Shown one piece after another: positions 1 through 17,064 of a stretch of DNA of 64,000 bases. Position 1 is the first letter of the stretch; every line of letters begins with the position of its first letter. The notes beneath the pieces were generated by a model. It saw only the letters and a list, made by a program, of their open reading frames with translations. It did not search any database and had not been told where the DNA came from. A program made the position numbers and the translations under genes. This DNA is from Litoditis marina (taxonomy: Eukaryota > Nematoda > Chromadorea > Rhabditida > Rhabditidae). The stretch spans positions 16,785,720 to 16,849,719 of the forward strand of contig OZ038438.1 of the NCBI GenBank assembly GCA_964036275.1, read 5' to 3'.

Positions 1-2513
1 GCAACCCTAGCAGGTAGAACGTTTAAATAAAAATGAACAACATACAACGTAGAAGTGCATGAAAGAAAGGAAATGGTTGTTATTGAATTCAAACCAGTGG
101 GATACCGCACCTTTTGTTGTTGATGAAACGAGTGATGGTCTATATTACGTACAGCTGGATTGCATTTCATTCATCCTTTCTTTTCATGGCCAATCCCTCT
201 TTTATATGATCAGCAGTGGGCTGAGCTTGGAAAATAGGGCTCGCAACATGGTTAACGACTCTCATTTCAAGCCTTTATGAAAAAGAAGAGTCTTATCTCA
301 TTTCCAGATTACCATTTTGATAGTTTTTCCGAAAACACATTTGATGTTTCAAAAATATCGATTGACAACTAGGCAGTCTTCGGCAAAGTAGATAATAGGG
401 GAGGAGTATCCAAATGATTTGCCTTGTCTGTTGCATTGTTCTCGGATGAAATAGCATTAGATGAATATTAATATCATGTCTCTCTAGTTATACGCCTTTT
501 GACTAGTATAACTCATCGTATGTATTGTACACCAACACAGATACTGAAAAACTTTATTTTAGTAAAATTTCTCAAAAGAACTGCTTCAAACTGCAGAGAA
601 AGGTATAGATTTACTATAATACACCAATTCGCGCACTTTCAAGAATATGGTAACACCGTATGTTATTGACAACCGTAAATTTTCTTCAGACATGTACGCT
701 AAATAACAATTGTTAACGTGTATACTAGGTGCTCTAATGACATAAATAATTCATTGGAAGTATGTCAAAATTTCATGCAAACAATAGTGTTTGAAGATGA
801 AATTCCCTGAAAATGGTTACACATCTTTTAGGGAAGTATCAATTGGAATGCGTTTTTGTGACAAGCTCTACAGGCCTACGGAATCTATCATCTGTTTTGT
901 GCTGAACATGTAGCTCGATGAGGGAGATCATAGAATAAGTGCTACAGAAGTGAAGACGACTTGTCATGTGACCGGCTTGGAGATACCATCCTCCATCTAA
1001 ACTGGTAAACATCAACTGTTGTACTTCGATGAACTACCCAATTTTGTTCAGTTAACAATGATCTTGAACAGGATCAGTTGTATTTTCTCCTGGGAACGTG
1101 TGTTCTTTGAACTGGAACTTGTTAACTAATGTAGGATACAAAAAAGGACATCTGCTAAGTTGGGTCTATCCTAACATAAAAACTGAACCGAAATTTCAGG
1201 AAAAAATTTGGCGTGTGTATGGCAGGTGTATATTGGGTGTATTGGGATCTAATCACACTTATGTACGAACCATATCAACATCAGCTAATTGTTCCAAAGT
1301 GCGAGTAATCTGGTGAAGTCCACGATTACTGAGAGCAGCTTCCCGAAAGATACTCTGTTCCTAGAGTATGTGAGAAATTAGTCGAACATGCACCCGGAAC
1401 TCTTCGTTGGAGGGTTTTCTTGCTCTCAGACTAACTAACGAGGCTTAGAACGGAACAATCATGACAATTTCAAATCGAAAGAACGCTAACGAGCCAAAGG
1501 GAATTTTCTGTGCTCCCATCAAATGACCAGAATGACCTTTACAGCGAAAGTAGCACAGTACGATTTGGAGGACAAGAAAGCTCGAAATCTTCTGAAGACC
1601 GCTAGCCTCTCGTAGTACCAATTTCGGCAAAGAGTTTTCATTAAAAAAATTGTCAGTTTTAACATTGAGTTCTGAAATTGTCAAAAACATTGAGATAATA
1701 CATATGTTTAGATGTGAAACTGTTTGTTAATAGTTGGCGCTCTACATAACAGTATAATTGCCTACCTGATAGTCGTATTCGCATAATACTTTGTTATTTT
1801 GAATGTGAAACTTATCCCCGACACAGAACCTGAAATGAAAAACTCTGTACTTTTGCTCTGCACAGAAGGAGCATATAATTATTGTATCGGTAATAAAGAC
1901 GGTTGCATACTATATATCGTCCTTTTCACAGTTGCAAAACATCAGTATTTTATCTTACTTGGTAACTGTAGAAAATGGATTTTGCAACTGATATTTCGTC
2001 CAGTCAGTGTTGTGTGTGGTTTATCGTTCGTTTCCAATTTCACCACAAAAGACAATGTTGCAAGTTGAGAAGTTTCAAATATCGTGATCATGTTAACTGG
2101 AACACATTAAACACGACACCGCCAACTTACTTGCAGCCGCACGCAGAGCAACAGAAACACGGAAGATGATACACATGATCTCTGCAAAATTAACAATGGT
2201 TTTGGGGTTAAAAATAACAAATGCTCCAATTTTATTCCCAGAGTAGTAAAGTAATGATCCCGAAGAGCCGGCTGTGAACGCATCGAGATCAAACTACAAA
2301 CACAGAAGAAAGAGAAGACTGTCCCTTTGCTACTCCAGCTGTGTGTGTAGCTAGATCTCTGTGCTTTTTGATTGTACGTTTAGTTAGAGATTTGTTTTCC
2401 TGTTCTCTGAAGTCTAGCTTTATTTTTAAACAGCACATTGAATTTTCAACATACGAATCTTTTCTGAGAAGGGATTTCGTAAACTCAAATCACGTTGTGG
2501 ATACTTTGATTAC
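1..2513. other. No supported gene at the left edge
   Basis: AT-rich sequence with only short open frames. I looked here for the second LIM finger that should follow the minus-strand LIM exon ending at 2514 and did not find a convincing one. A short B-box-like motif (GATCAAACTACAAACACAG near 2286) belongs to the dispersed repeat described separately. Confidence 0.5.
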
Positions 2514-2711
2514 CTGGCTTTCATGACCATCTCAAGGGGAGTGACTATTTGTGAACAGGCAGAGCATTGGGTCTTTTTTCCAAACATCTTGAGATAGTCC
2601 TTAGAGCAGAGAAGAACGTTTCCACGAGTGTACAATTTCGTGTCCAGTTCTCCAAGACGGCGTTTGCACATTGCACACTTAACATGAAAATTGTGTTCTT
2701 CCATGAAATAA
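2514..2711 (-). CDS. LMO/LHX-like LIM domain exon (partial gene)
   Basis: One minus-strand exon of a LIM zinc-binding protein. It encodes the second half of a first LIM domain and the start of a second. The first part has HVKCAMCKRRLGELD followed by LYTRGNVLLCSKDYLKMFG, and the next finger opens with QCSACSQIVTPLEMVMKAR. The spacing of Cys/His/Asp ligands and the KDYLKMFG and MVMKAR stretches closely follow LMO1/3- and LIM-homeodomain-type tandem LIM repeats, which bridge transcription factors through LDB proteins in the nucleus. The 3' end is a clean donor (AG|GTAATC read on the minus strand); the 5' acceptor is a pyrimidine-rich tract ending in GAG. The remaining exons are not seen: downstream ones should lie left of 2514 or outside the window. 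LMO versus LHX cannot be decided without the rest of the gene. Confidence 0.8.
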
Positions 2712-3513
2712 CTCAGGCCCAAGAGAACGCCAAGAAAACAAACTTTTCTTCACGTCCAAAAAGTAGAAGAAACTATTTCACGCATACTGAACTAAAGACA
2801 ATGTTTCATCTGCACATACTAGAATAGGATTCTCATTTTCGCAGAACATCATCAACTTCTAAGAACTCACGTAAAATAAATCAGTTTTCATTGTTTTCCA
2901 CGCCCGTCTTCCGAATTTGAATGAGACCGGAACACAACTTGAGCAGAGGTTTTGTTTCGGACTGCTTTTAACTCTATTGAGATCAGAGAGCACAAATAAC
3001 CCGTGGATTATTTTGATCAGTCCACGTGACAATCACATGACAATGCCGCGCGACACGCAACGCGTCCAATCAAAAGTAGGATACAGCAGCTTTACGAGAA
3101 ATCATGTTGGTCTCCGGTCTCCTTTAACACCTTGCGGTTAGCTTTGTTTTGGTGTTTCACGTATGCAAAACAAAATGAGCAACTTGAATTATGCGCTTGT
3201 TCAGCTTCATTTCTATGTTTCACTATTGCATGCCGGGAAAAAGTGGTACCTTGAGACAGTTCTCATGCCAGTATTGGTCCACTGCTTTCAGCATGTATTT
3301 GCTATGTATTGGTAGTTGGCAGGCAGCACAACTCACTATATTCATCCCGCGGACACGCGAATCCTGTAAACAATTTGAATTTGGAGTTGTGCATAAAAGG
3401 TAGTACGAGGTATGGATGTTTCCTAGATATCACATTCGTATTTACATGTTTATTCATTTGACTTTTTTTCGTTACGAGGGGGTGATAACGGTATTCACTC
3501 TGCTATACCATTA

Positions 3514-3627
3514 GTCAACTGCAAAGTCAAGTGGAACATGTTAAACACAGCAAAACTCAGGAACATGCAATGACAAAGTGCACGATTCCTCATTAGAATG
3601 CTAACTTCACGTGACTATTCAATTGAC
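3514..3627. mobile_element. Short TIR element, family GTCAATTG, copy 1
   Basis: About 114 bp. Its two ends are imperfect inverted repeats: the left end begins GTCAACTGCAAAGTCAAGTG and the right end is CACGTGACTATTCAATTGAC, which is the reverse complement of the same motif. The interior (AACATGTTAAACACA, AACTCAGGAACATG, GTGCACGAT) recurs at 7770 and, inverted, at 24909. No coding capacity. This structure is typical of a non-autonomous DNA transposon; the superfamily is unknown. Confidence 0.6.
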
Positions 3628-5123
3628 TTCTAGTATAAATCAGCGAACATCCGAAGTTCAAGGAAGAAGTATCCGCGAAATCTGCAATTTATGTATTCAA
3701 GTTGCTTGATAGAACCGAATTGAATGTTTGCTGTGTTAGACGTTAAAATGAGAGATAACGAACTATGATCAAGTAAATTTAATATATGGAGTAGTCCGAA
3801 TGGTTAAAGTATACAATCTATAAAAGAGGATATTCACTAAATGAGAGCAAAACAGATATTCTCGATTTCTTCATAACAGGAGGGAGAGAGAGATTTAACA
3901 TATATATTGCGCGAAACAATGTATTAACATATGAAAACAAAGTAGGTCCGGAATGATTGCGAGAGCAAATATAGAATGGATGAAGTGTAATCAACTATTA
4001 ACCATCAGCCATGTGGAACCACTAAATTGAATTCTCTTTCAATTAACATAACGACTAAGTAGTGTCAGAACATATATGCCTATTCTCAATGAATCCCCAT
4101 ATGTTTTGGAGAACAAGATTAGAATGGTATATAGAGACTGCTGCAGAACTAAATGAAATCAGAGCAATTATGTGAACTCGACACACGCTGGTATCTGTGA
4201 CATCATAAAAGAACAGTGGAAAGTTTCTTGAGCTTCCAAATTGAAATCAAATTCTAAATACACACACATTTGCTCTGATGAATTGATTGCTTACGTCTGA
4301 AACTCGCCAACTGACGGGCGATTAGAAAAATACAAAATTGAACACAAAAAAGATTGCTATAACGTTGTGGTTATGTAATATTGGTCAACAAGTTTGTTGT
4401 TTGCTAATTTAAATAGAACAATTGAAAGTGTGCGAAGGATAGGTGTTGATTAGAGGTCTTTGTGTGACATACAACTGGCCACGATTAATGACCTCTTCTA
4501 CAGAGTCAGACATGCGCTAACTTGAGGCAAGATTGATGCACTTCTCACAATACACGCAACTACTATTTGTGGATTGACGATAATTGAGTGGAAATGATCA
4601 TTATTTTAATCATTCTCCCTCAGCGAGTTAGTTGCCTACGACATCTTTACAAGTATTCTTCCTTTTGGGACTCATTACCGAATTTTACCTATGTCATTAG
4701 TAGATTGACGCATCAACATAGGATATAGCCCGCACTAATTGAAGTGCCTCTAATTATGTGGCTCCACTGTATATAGCCATAATCATTTGGCAGTATGGTA
4801 CCTAGAGGTTTCTCTCCATACACTCCTAGAGCAGAACGGAAGCCATTGTCGACGGGAAGGAAGATTTTTTCAATGGTATAAAGAATGTCTGGTTGACATT
4901 TTATCGAGTTTCCGTAATTCTCTTTCGTCTGGTACTACATTTTCAAAAAATACGCGACCCCGCCGATAAATGCTCTCGATTCTTCAAAAACGACTAATGC
5001 GTTGCAATAAATTCTTTGCTGCAGATTCTCACTGAAACTGAAAGTTCGAGTAATGGAGAAGGAAAATTGACTGGCGCTTAATCAAAAATACCAGACAAAT
5101 TTATTTTTTATACTTGTTATCTA

Positions 5124-5125
<2 letters not shown>

Positions 5126-5189
<64 letters not shown>

Positions 5190-5190
5190 T
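5126..5190. repeat. (CT)n microsatellite
   Basis: Almost uninterrupted CT dinucleotides for about 65 bases, flanked by CT-rich sequence. Confidence 0.95.
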
Positions 5191-6208
5191 CCTTCTCTCG
5201 CTCTTCGGAGGTTGAGATTCTTTTCATTGAGAACGGAAGCTGGACTTTTTTCTGTTTCATTTCATCGATGGTCACCTAACTTGTAGGACGATCAGCTTTC
5301 TTCTATACTTGAATAATTTTAGAGTGTTGTTGTGCACAACTAGGTGAGTTGTTTGTAGCTTTAGTCATAATGGAAAAGAGCAGTCAGGTCATGATGACCA
5401 AATACAACAATGCACGCAACACCGTGAGCTGGGCTGTGAAGTTCCTGTAAAGATGTTATCTTTTCACTGAGTAGCGCATACTGGTCTCTCTCTGCTCACG
5501 AACTATCCGAAAATCATATATAAAATATATTTGTTCATGGTCAATTTTGCAAGGTTGCACTTAGAATAATAATAATTTTTATTCGCATTCGTACAATATA
5601 TAAACGACATTTCCCGTACTTTTCAACAATATGATTAATGCTAATATTTCAGCCAAGGCCAACTAGTAAAATAGTAAAATTAAACTGAAAAATCGAGTAA
5701 GCTCTGACTGGAGAGGTATTTAAAGCTACATGGGAAAAAATGATAGATGCGGCATTTCATTTCGAAAATATTCCGTGTGGAATTGTTCTACAACCGTGGA
5801 TGAAATTCAAATATTTGAAACTGCATGCTATAGGTCCACTTGGTGTGGTCCAATAAAAAACTAAGACAAATGCTTGCAAATACAAAAACAATTTCGCAAT
5901 CGAAACACTCATGTATCAGGGAGTAGAAGAGCAATTTTGTACAATGCGATTGGTTGAACCAAGTCTGATAAGATAATTTCTATACATAAAATATTCAACG
6001 TCAGATTTTCCAAAACAGTCACAAATCTCACAAGGCTAAGAATACTTTGTAGTGTTTCGTTAATAAGATTTGTTGCTTCAAGAGTTTGACGAAGTCGTGT
6101 GGATGAAGAGTTATGTTGAATTCACAACCGTCTCTGACCTAAAATATATGTTTAGGGTACGAACACAAATCTGAAGGTAGAAACAAAGATGACACATAAT
6201 ATACACAC

Positions 6209-11140
<4,932 letters not shown>

Positions 11141-11730
11141 CTGAAATATCATTTGTATTGGGAACACCTAAAGAAGATATGAGAACATTGAGTATTAGGT
11201 CTGTAAAAAAGCTAGCAAAAGTCAAGAAGATCAACGTAGGTAACACATTTGTAGAATAACATGTCAAAATCTCGAGTCCACTGAAATGTTTCTGTTTTTA
11301 TATTACGTTTTTTGAACTGTGCGCAACAATGAGGGTATTTGTGAAAAGTGTAATATTTCGATGTTCGACAACTATGTCTTATGAACAAAGAAGATTTATC
11401 AACACTGAGACCACTTGATTTGTATTAGGAACTCCCTTAGCATCTCTAGGGAGATAAGGGTTTCCATTTCGTCATTTATCAACTCGTTGCAACGCAATCT
11501 CAAGAAATGAAAATACAAAACATGATCACAATATATGTATGTTGCTTGGAAGCTAGAATTATATTAAAAGCCAACCAATGTTCAGAAGGAACTCATTTAT
11601 AGTAGTATGGCGAGGATGTTTGTGAATAACAAACTAAGCTTCAATAATCGTGTCTGCAACAAAATTGGGTCAAAACAGAACTAAAACTCTATAAATGAAT
11701 TGGATTGCATATGGCGAAAAAAGAGTGAGA

Positions 11731-11746
11731 GGGGGGGGGGGGGGGG
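11731..11746. repeat. Poly-G run
   Basis: Sixteen consecutive G residues on the plus strand. A run of this length can fold as a G-quadruplex; no gene is attached to it. Confidence 0.9.
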
Positions 11747-11927
11747 TGAGAAGTTCTATAACTTTTGTTACTTGGTCATAATTTCAGCCTGACAAACTGC
11801 TACAAAATCAGTGCATGAAAGTTGACAAAGATTATTTTTCTAATAATAATAAGAGTAGAAATAAAAGACGAGTCGAATATGTGAAGAGACAGAGAGACAA
11901 CGAAGAAGAGAGAAAAAAAGAAGAAAG

Positions 11928-11948
11928 CGAGAGAGAGAGAGAGGGAGA

Positions 11949-11988
<40 letters not shown>
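11928..11988. repeat. (GA)n microsatellite
   Basis: Purine-rich tract dominated by GAGAGA; the Ser-Leu and Arg-Glu open frames across it are low-complexity artefacts. Confidence 0.95.
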
Positions 11989-11990
<2 letters not shown>

Positions 11991-13318
11991 ACGCAGAGGT
12001 GGCAGAATAGTGAAACCGAGAGAATCCGCAAGAGAATGCGACCAAACAATGTACCCGACTCTTCACCTTGAGCCCCATTCTCTCACCATTTGCGTCTTGT
12101 TTTGAGTTCCCAGTGGGAAAACACTTGAAAACATCTCAAATCGTGTGAAAGGATAACAAGTTGAGGCAACAGCTTCAGCCATTTTCAGTGGCGCGGAATC
12201 GAAATGGGAAACCGACTTGTTTTCGGCGTAGAGTTCCGCTCCGTCGTGTTGTTTTGTGTTGGAGTAAACTGCACTTGATTGCCTCTCGCATAGATGCCAT
12301 ACCGCTAATTGAACAGCCTCTATCCTGACTGAAAATTAAATTCATCAAGTTGTGCCAACAATTCATCAACTTTCCCTCGTAAGTGCGGTTCAAATCAAGG
12401 CAAAAATAGTGAAGAAAAATGAGAACTTCACTCATGCTTGTTTTCTATCGAAACGATATTTGAGTAACCAAACATACTCTGGAGTTTGAACCCCACAGGT
12501 TTCCCAATGTCAGCAAAACGACTTGTTTTCTAAGTTATTCCGTACTAATTATGTTGCCATGAAGTGGTGTCGACCTTGGTGTGACATTAGGAAAACTACT
12601 ATGGTTCAAACTTCAGAGAGTTCGAAAAAATGATAAGACAACGAATACAACAGCAGCGCGAAATGCTTTGAATGGAAGGTCAATAAAGTATTTACTACTG
12701 GGCGAAGGTCTTTGTTTTATGTAAACATCAAGCTATACGATAGTTTCACTAAAAGCGGGCTGAAAAGATGAATGTTGATTTGATCTGCTGCTTTGTAGTT
12801 TGATTTCACCGTGTTTTCGTCGAAACTCGCAATTTCTGCTGTGTCCCTGGTCTGTTCAGATCTTATGAATGTTGTGTGTAGTCTTTTCTCAATGAAAGAT
12901 TCTTCACCTTTAGTATGCCTAATCAACATAGCTGATGGAAGCAGAATAATGCTTAATACTCCAAATTTAGCTAAGTGTATTGTAGGTTCTCGTGAGAACC
13001 TAACACAGAATCGAACAGTAATTGAATACAAATATACGTGAATAGCAGTAAACCCTGATTTTTCGGCAAGTGCTTACCCACAACAGTGATCGGACATAGG
13101 TATTCGGTCGAGTATTGTGTTACAACACATTTTACACATCCATACGCTATATTAATAATATATGGCTGTGTAAAGAAAAAAACAATGATTTTCAGAATGA
13201 ATCAATATTGTGTCAAGTGTCACATGTTTCGATATTTTGATCATTCATTCAGTTCTATTCAAAAACTCTAAGTTTTATGTAGTTTGTAGTTGAAACGTGC
13301 AGATGTCTTGTTTCAATG

Positions 13319-16300
13319 TCACACAATAACACAAAAAGCAATTAACCATCTTCCGTATAGGAGTAACAAACTACCTACAACATTTATGTTATGTGTCAGG
13401 TGCAGTTTATATTCGGTATGTTGATATTTAGTAGGTGAATTCTTGTTATTTAGGTGAATTCGGAAAACGGTCATTCTCTCGTCAGTTATGAGTTTAATCT
13501 TATTCCGATCATTTCTAGTACTTCCGGTATCTATGTTTCCGATCACATGTAAAGTACAATAAAGAAAAACGATAACAGCTGTAAGGGTAGTTGAGATGAG
13601 TCACTCTCGATCTCTGCCCGTCCTTCCACATTCTCTAACTTCTCTGATTCTGGCTGATCGCTCGATGAAACACTCAAAATAGCGCAACTGTTGTTGCGCA
13701 ACGTGGAAAGATGCAATTAAATAAGAGGAGAGGAAGTTTAATAAAATACGTGATGAATTAGGCATAAACACTTCCATCGACTCATTTCTGCATAAATCTC
13801 AAATGTAAAACGTTGTGAACACGTTTGACGAATAGAAACTGTAGTCCAATGAAATCTTGCATGTTTCTATAGCAAGCTAGATGTGTAATAAGAACGGATC
13901 GGGATCAGACTACATTCCCACAACAAAACGAAACAAATAGCTACTTCTGCCCCCGGTTGTAAGAGCGATATATGAACATTATTTATTTTTCGAAGAAATT
14001 AGCAAAAACAGAAGTCATGGTGCAGTCCACATTTTGCTACACACGTTTGTGCACATATTGGTGCAGAAAATGTTCTTGTTCTCCTGTTCGCTTCCTGTAA
14101 AGTACATTGGTTATGCACCGGATTACAATGGAGTCTATCAGCATTCACAGTATTGAAGGTCGGAATGTTGGAACGCTACGGTATCATACTTCTAACTGGA
14201 CGCGTTGCGTATTTCGTGGCATTGGTATGTGAATATCACGTGAAGCATGCTAACATGCACGTCAAATCTGTTGTCTGATCCTGTAATGGTAGGACGAATC
14301 GAACTCTCTCCCAAAGTTTGTCTCCGATTTCTATTATTTGGAAGCCACGCAAAACTCAACAAAATAACACGTCAATGGTTCGCTCACACTCTATGGTTAA
14401 TTAACTATGTCGTATTTCTTGACCTACATCATATTTTTTACATTATCTATCACTCACGCTAGTGTGTACTTTCAGCTCACAACCTACCGACTCTAATTTT
14501 CTTGTACAGTGCAGCTCCAGTAGCAGAATTGGAGACCTGCAACGAGTAGTTAAAGCAGGACAATTATGTGGACCAATCCCGTGTCAACGGTCCTTTTAAC
14601 TGCAATTAAAAATGTATCGCAGTTTGAAGGACTGAAACGTTAGGATGGGACCACATAATCGTCCTTCTTCAAGACCGGATATTCACATCTTATGCGAGAC
14701 TCTCAGTGAGACAGTTCGCAAAACAGTTTCTGGTTACAGTGTGCGTATCAATTCAAGCAAGAATACGTGTTTCACGGAACATTGATTATGCCTAATTCTA
14801 ACGCGCATGGACGATTTAAATTAGTGCTGTAACTACAAACAAGTGGAGCAAGAGCGGACGACAAAGGTACAGAGAGTGGCTAACAGGCTACGAATTGCTT
14901 GTTGCAGTTTTTGATCTTGTTACAAGTCAAAATTTCGAGAGAAATGCAACGGGATCAAACTACAATCACAGCGAAATAGACCGTATAGGTTGGCTTAAAA
15001 AGACGAGCCCTATATCGAGCATGGACTAAAACGTTGTGATCGCGCTTGCGTCTAACTACATCGTTTACCTACCCACCTTACAAGTGTACTCCCCAGCATC
15101 CGTCAACGGGTCGTAGGTGGAAATCTCGAGAATGGACCCACCCTTGTACATACGATGCCTCGCGCCTAAACAACCAAACATAAACAACGAATACATCACA
15201 TTCACATAACATACTGTATGAAACAATTGGTTCCCATAACACGAGTATTGAAAACCCAAAAACTTCCAATCAGAGTCCATTTTGGTCTAAACATCGCTTC
15301 CGCTTGTTGGTAACATGCCAAAATATTTTACTGGTTGGTTCAACTCAGAGAAATATGTGAGTTACAGTCAAAAATCGCTCCAATCGGATAAGGAAAATGA
15401 AGCTAGCGACAAATATGAAAAATATAATTACCTGGTGCCCATTCGGTCTGTCCAGTCCGGCTCCAAACGGTACGTAGCGTATTTCTTTGTGGGTATACCT
15501 GGTATTGTGATAGTTGAGAAGTAAAACAACAAAATTATATACATGAAGTGTTATCATGTTTGTTTAATTAAAGAAAAACAAAGAACTCTCCGATTTGGTT
15601 AGAAATGATTCCCGAGTTCCAACTGGTTTCACTCATCTTGGAAAGGTGAAATTTCACACAATTTTGTATCGTACATTATTTTTTTCTAGAAACTAGTTGG
15701 GTTCAACTGACAATGATGACCATACTAACCTCACAAGATATATTGATGGCGGCCGTAGCCATGACTGCTCCAGTCGTAGCGGATTTGTCAACAAAATGAT
15801 AGTCTTCTGAAAAAAGTGGACATTATTCCCCCCAATCGCATTCACTGCGTATTGCGCACTGATCATGTATTTTGCTGAAATGTTCTCCGATCCATGCCCC
15901 AATATATACCTCCCGAGCGACCGAAACAGAGATGGAGGAATACATTCGAAGAAGCTGTTGAGCAGAACTGAATGAGAACCACCAGAGAAGAAGTGCACAC
16001 GTGGAAAGATAGAGTATTGCGGCGAACTATATCCTGATTCCGTTAACAACTATTGTATTATAGACTACTGTCCTGACTGAACACCATGAGGTAAACTCCA
16101 AGCTCCGTGTAACCAACCGAAAATGACGACATCGATTGTTTTTTGAAGGAGAGTTTCATTGAGTTGAGCCTGACAAGTGTAAACTCCGCTATTTTCTGAG
16201 CTGGCATTTGAAATGGTCATGCTCAATGTATTGGAGTCCAGCTTCACCACTTTAACATTGGCTGTTCTGAAATGACAAATCTTCTAAATTTAGCTTTGTT

Positions 16301-17064
16301 TCAGAAAACTCCGATTAAACTACACTTCCATCGAATTATTGGTCGTGCTCACCCTTCGAATATGTTCTATTTATTGTTCTCTCTCATAGTTTTTTTTTCT
16401 AGTTTAATAACTGAAACTTTACTAGTAGGTAATAGAGGGGTCACAAGAACTTCCGATGTCTTTGATGATAATGTTTATTCCTTCTAACCGATACACAATC
16501 AAAACAAGTTTCAAGATATTAGGAATAAACTCAGTCTCCAAAGGGATGGAAGCATAACTCTACCATCAACAAGTTTGATATTATTATGTTACAGAAAAGT
16601 AAGATTCTTGGTTTTCGACCACAGATGTAGATCACTCACCTGTGAAGTCCGCCATGTTTGGTCCACATCAATCCTGGCATGTCGCTCTCAGACTGCTCTA
16701 CCGAACAAAGAAGGGAAACCTAAATAAAGAAGAAAGTTAAATAGCAGTTTCGATTAACAACTACAACTACAACTACAACAAAAACTACAACTACAACTAC
16801 AGCAAAACTGGAAGTACAGCACCTGCTCTCCGGCTGGTTTCTGGATCGGATTTGCCTCGGGCGATATGACAACTCGAGCACCATCTGAAAAAATCTTAAA
16901 ATCATCAAACCGACTGCCTCGGTATATTTCAACCAACATACAAAGCCAACGATATCCTTCAAAAAACTAAAAGGGTGGATGTTAATAGTCTATTCAACAA
17001 AATCGAGCTCACTCATACCTTGACCATAAGCACCAACTACGAGCAGGAGGAAAGAGAACCACAT
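13319..17064 (-). CDS. Two-Ig-domain cell-surface protein with signal peptide
   Basis: Nine minus-strand exons: 17064-17019, 16884-16823, 16719-16640, 16266-16118, 15806-15730, 15498-15432, 15165-15077, 14536-14488, and tentatively 13578-13319; together 292 codons plus stop, with all phases matching. It starts MWFSFLLLVVGAYGQ, a signal peptide. Ig domain 1 has VSLLCSV, a core Trp in GLMWTKH, then SENSGVYTCQAQ. Ig domain 2 has AAINISCEVYP, a core Trp in TVWSRTG, then LTDAGEYTCKVSNSATGAAL. The DxGxYxC pattern marks both as C2/I-set domains like those of NCAM, lachesin or IgLON proteins, which mediate adhesion or act as receptors outside the cell. The last exon is less certain; it opens with hydrophobic VIVFLYC and ends with VVGSLLLLYGRWLIAFCVIV right before the stop, which looks like a GPI-anchor signal or a terminal membrane helix. 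Close family assignment is not possible by eye. Confidence 0.75.
14550..14672. mobile_element. Palindromic fold-back element, family TTAAAGAAGGACGATTATGTGG, copy 1
   Basis: About 123 bp and nearly self-complementary. The outer arms are TTAAAGCAGGACAATTATGTGG and the complement CCACATAATCGTCCTTCTTC. The inner arms are CGGTCCTTTTAACTGCAATT and its complement around a short AT loop. It lies in an intron of the Ig gene, only about ten bases from the minus-strand acceptor at 14537-14539. Three more copies lie near 34.5, 35.1 and 36.0 kb. Confidence 0.75.
14950..15025. repeat. Dispersed B-box-like repeat
   Basis: ACGGGATCAAACTACAATCAC followed by CGTATAGG and GAGCCCTATATCGAG. Reverse-complemented, it matches the stretch at about 25228-25300 (GGGCTC, CTATACGG, TGTAGTTTGATCCCGT). 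Shorter relatives lie near 2286, 13900, 25580 and 43820. The AGTTTGATCCCG core resembles a polymerase III B box, so this may be the remnant of a SINE. Confidence 0.45.
16755..16803. repeat. (ACAACT)n simple repeat
   Basis: Short ACAACT/ACTACA repeat in the intron between the second and third exons of the Ig gene. Confidence 0.85.

Larger units (their letters stand above)
2712..6208. other. Non-coding stretch between LIM exon and scaffold gene
   Basis: No coding exon could be supported. It contains one copy of a 110-bp inverted-repeat element near 3514 and a long CT microsatellite near 5127. Further 5' exons of the LIM gene or 3' exons of the PH/PDZ scaffold could be hidden here, because neither gene's end was found. 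Confidence 0.5.
11141..13318. other. No supported gene; upstream of the scaffold
   Basis: The 5' end of the PH/PDZ gene should start here, because its first exon seen begins in mid-codon at 11140. A minus-strand open stretch near 12,175-12,300 encodes a basic peptide (TTRRSGTLRRKQVGF) but no donor in the right phase was found, so it is not called. The region holds a poly-G run and a GA microsatellite. Confidence 0.45.

Noticed and set aside
11800..12105. Arg/Glu- and Ser/Leu-rich open frames
   Set aside because: They are produced by the GA microsatellite and have no splice or family support.
12175..12435. Minus-strand frame with basic peptide TTRRSGTLRRKQVGF as possible first exon of the PH gene
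   Set aside because: No donor in the phase required by the exon at 11140 was found, and the peptide shows no clear domain.
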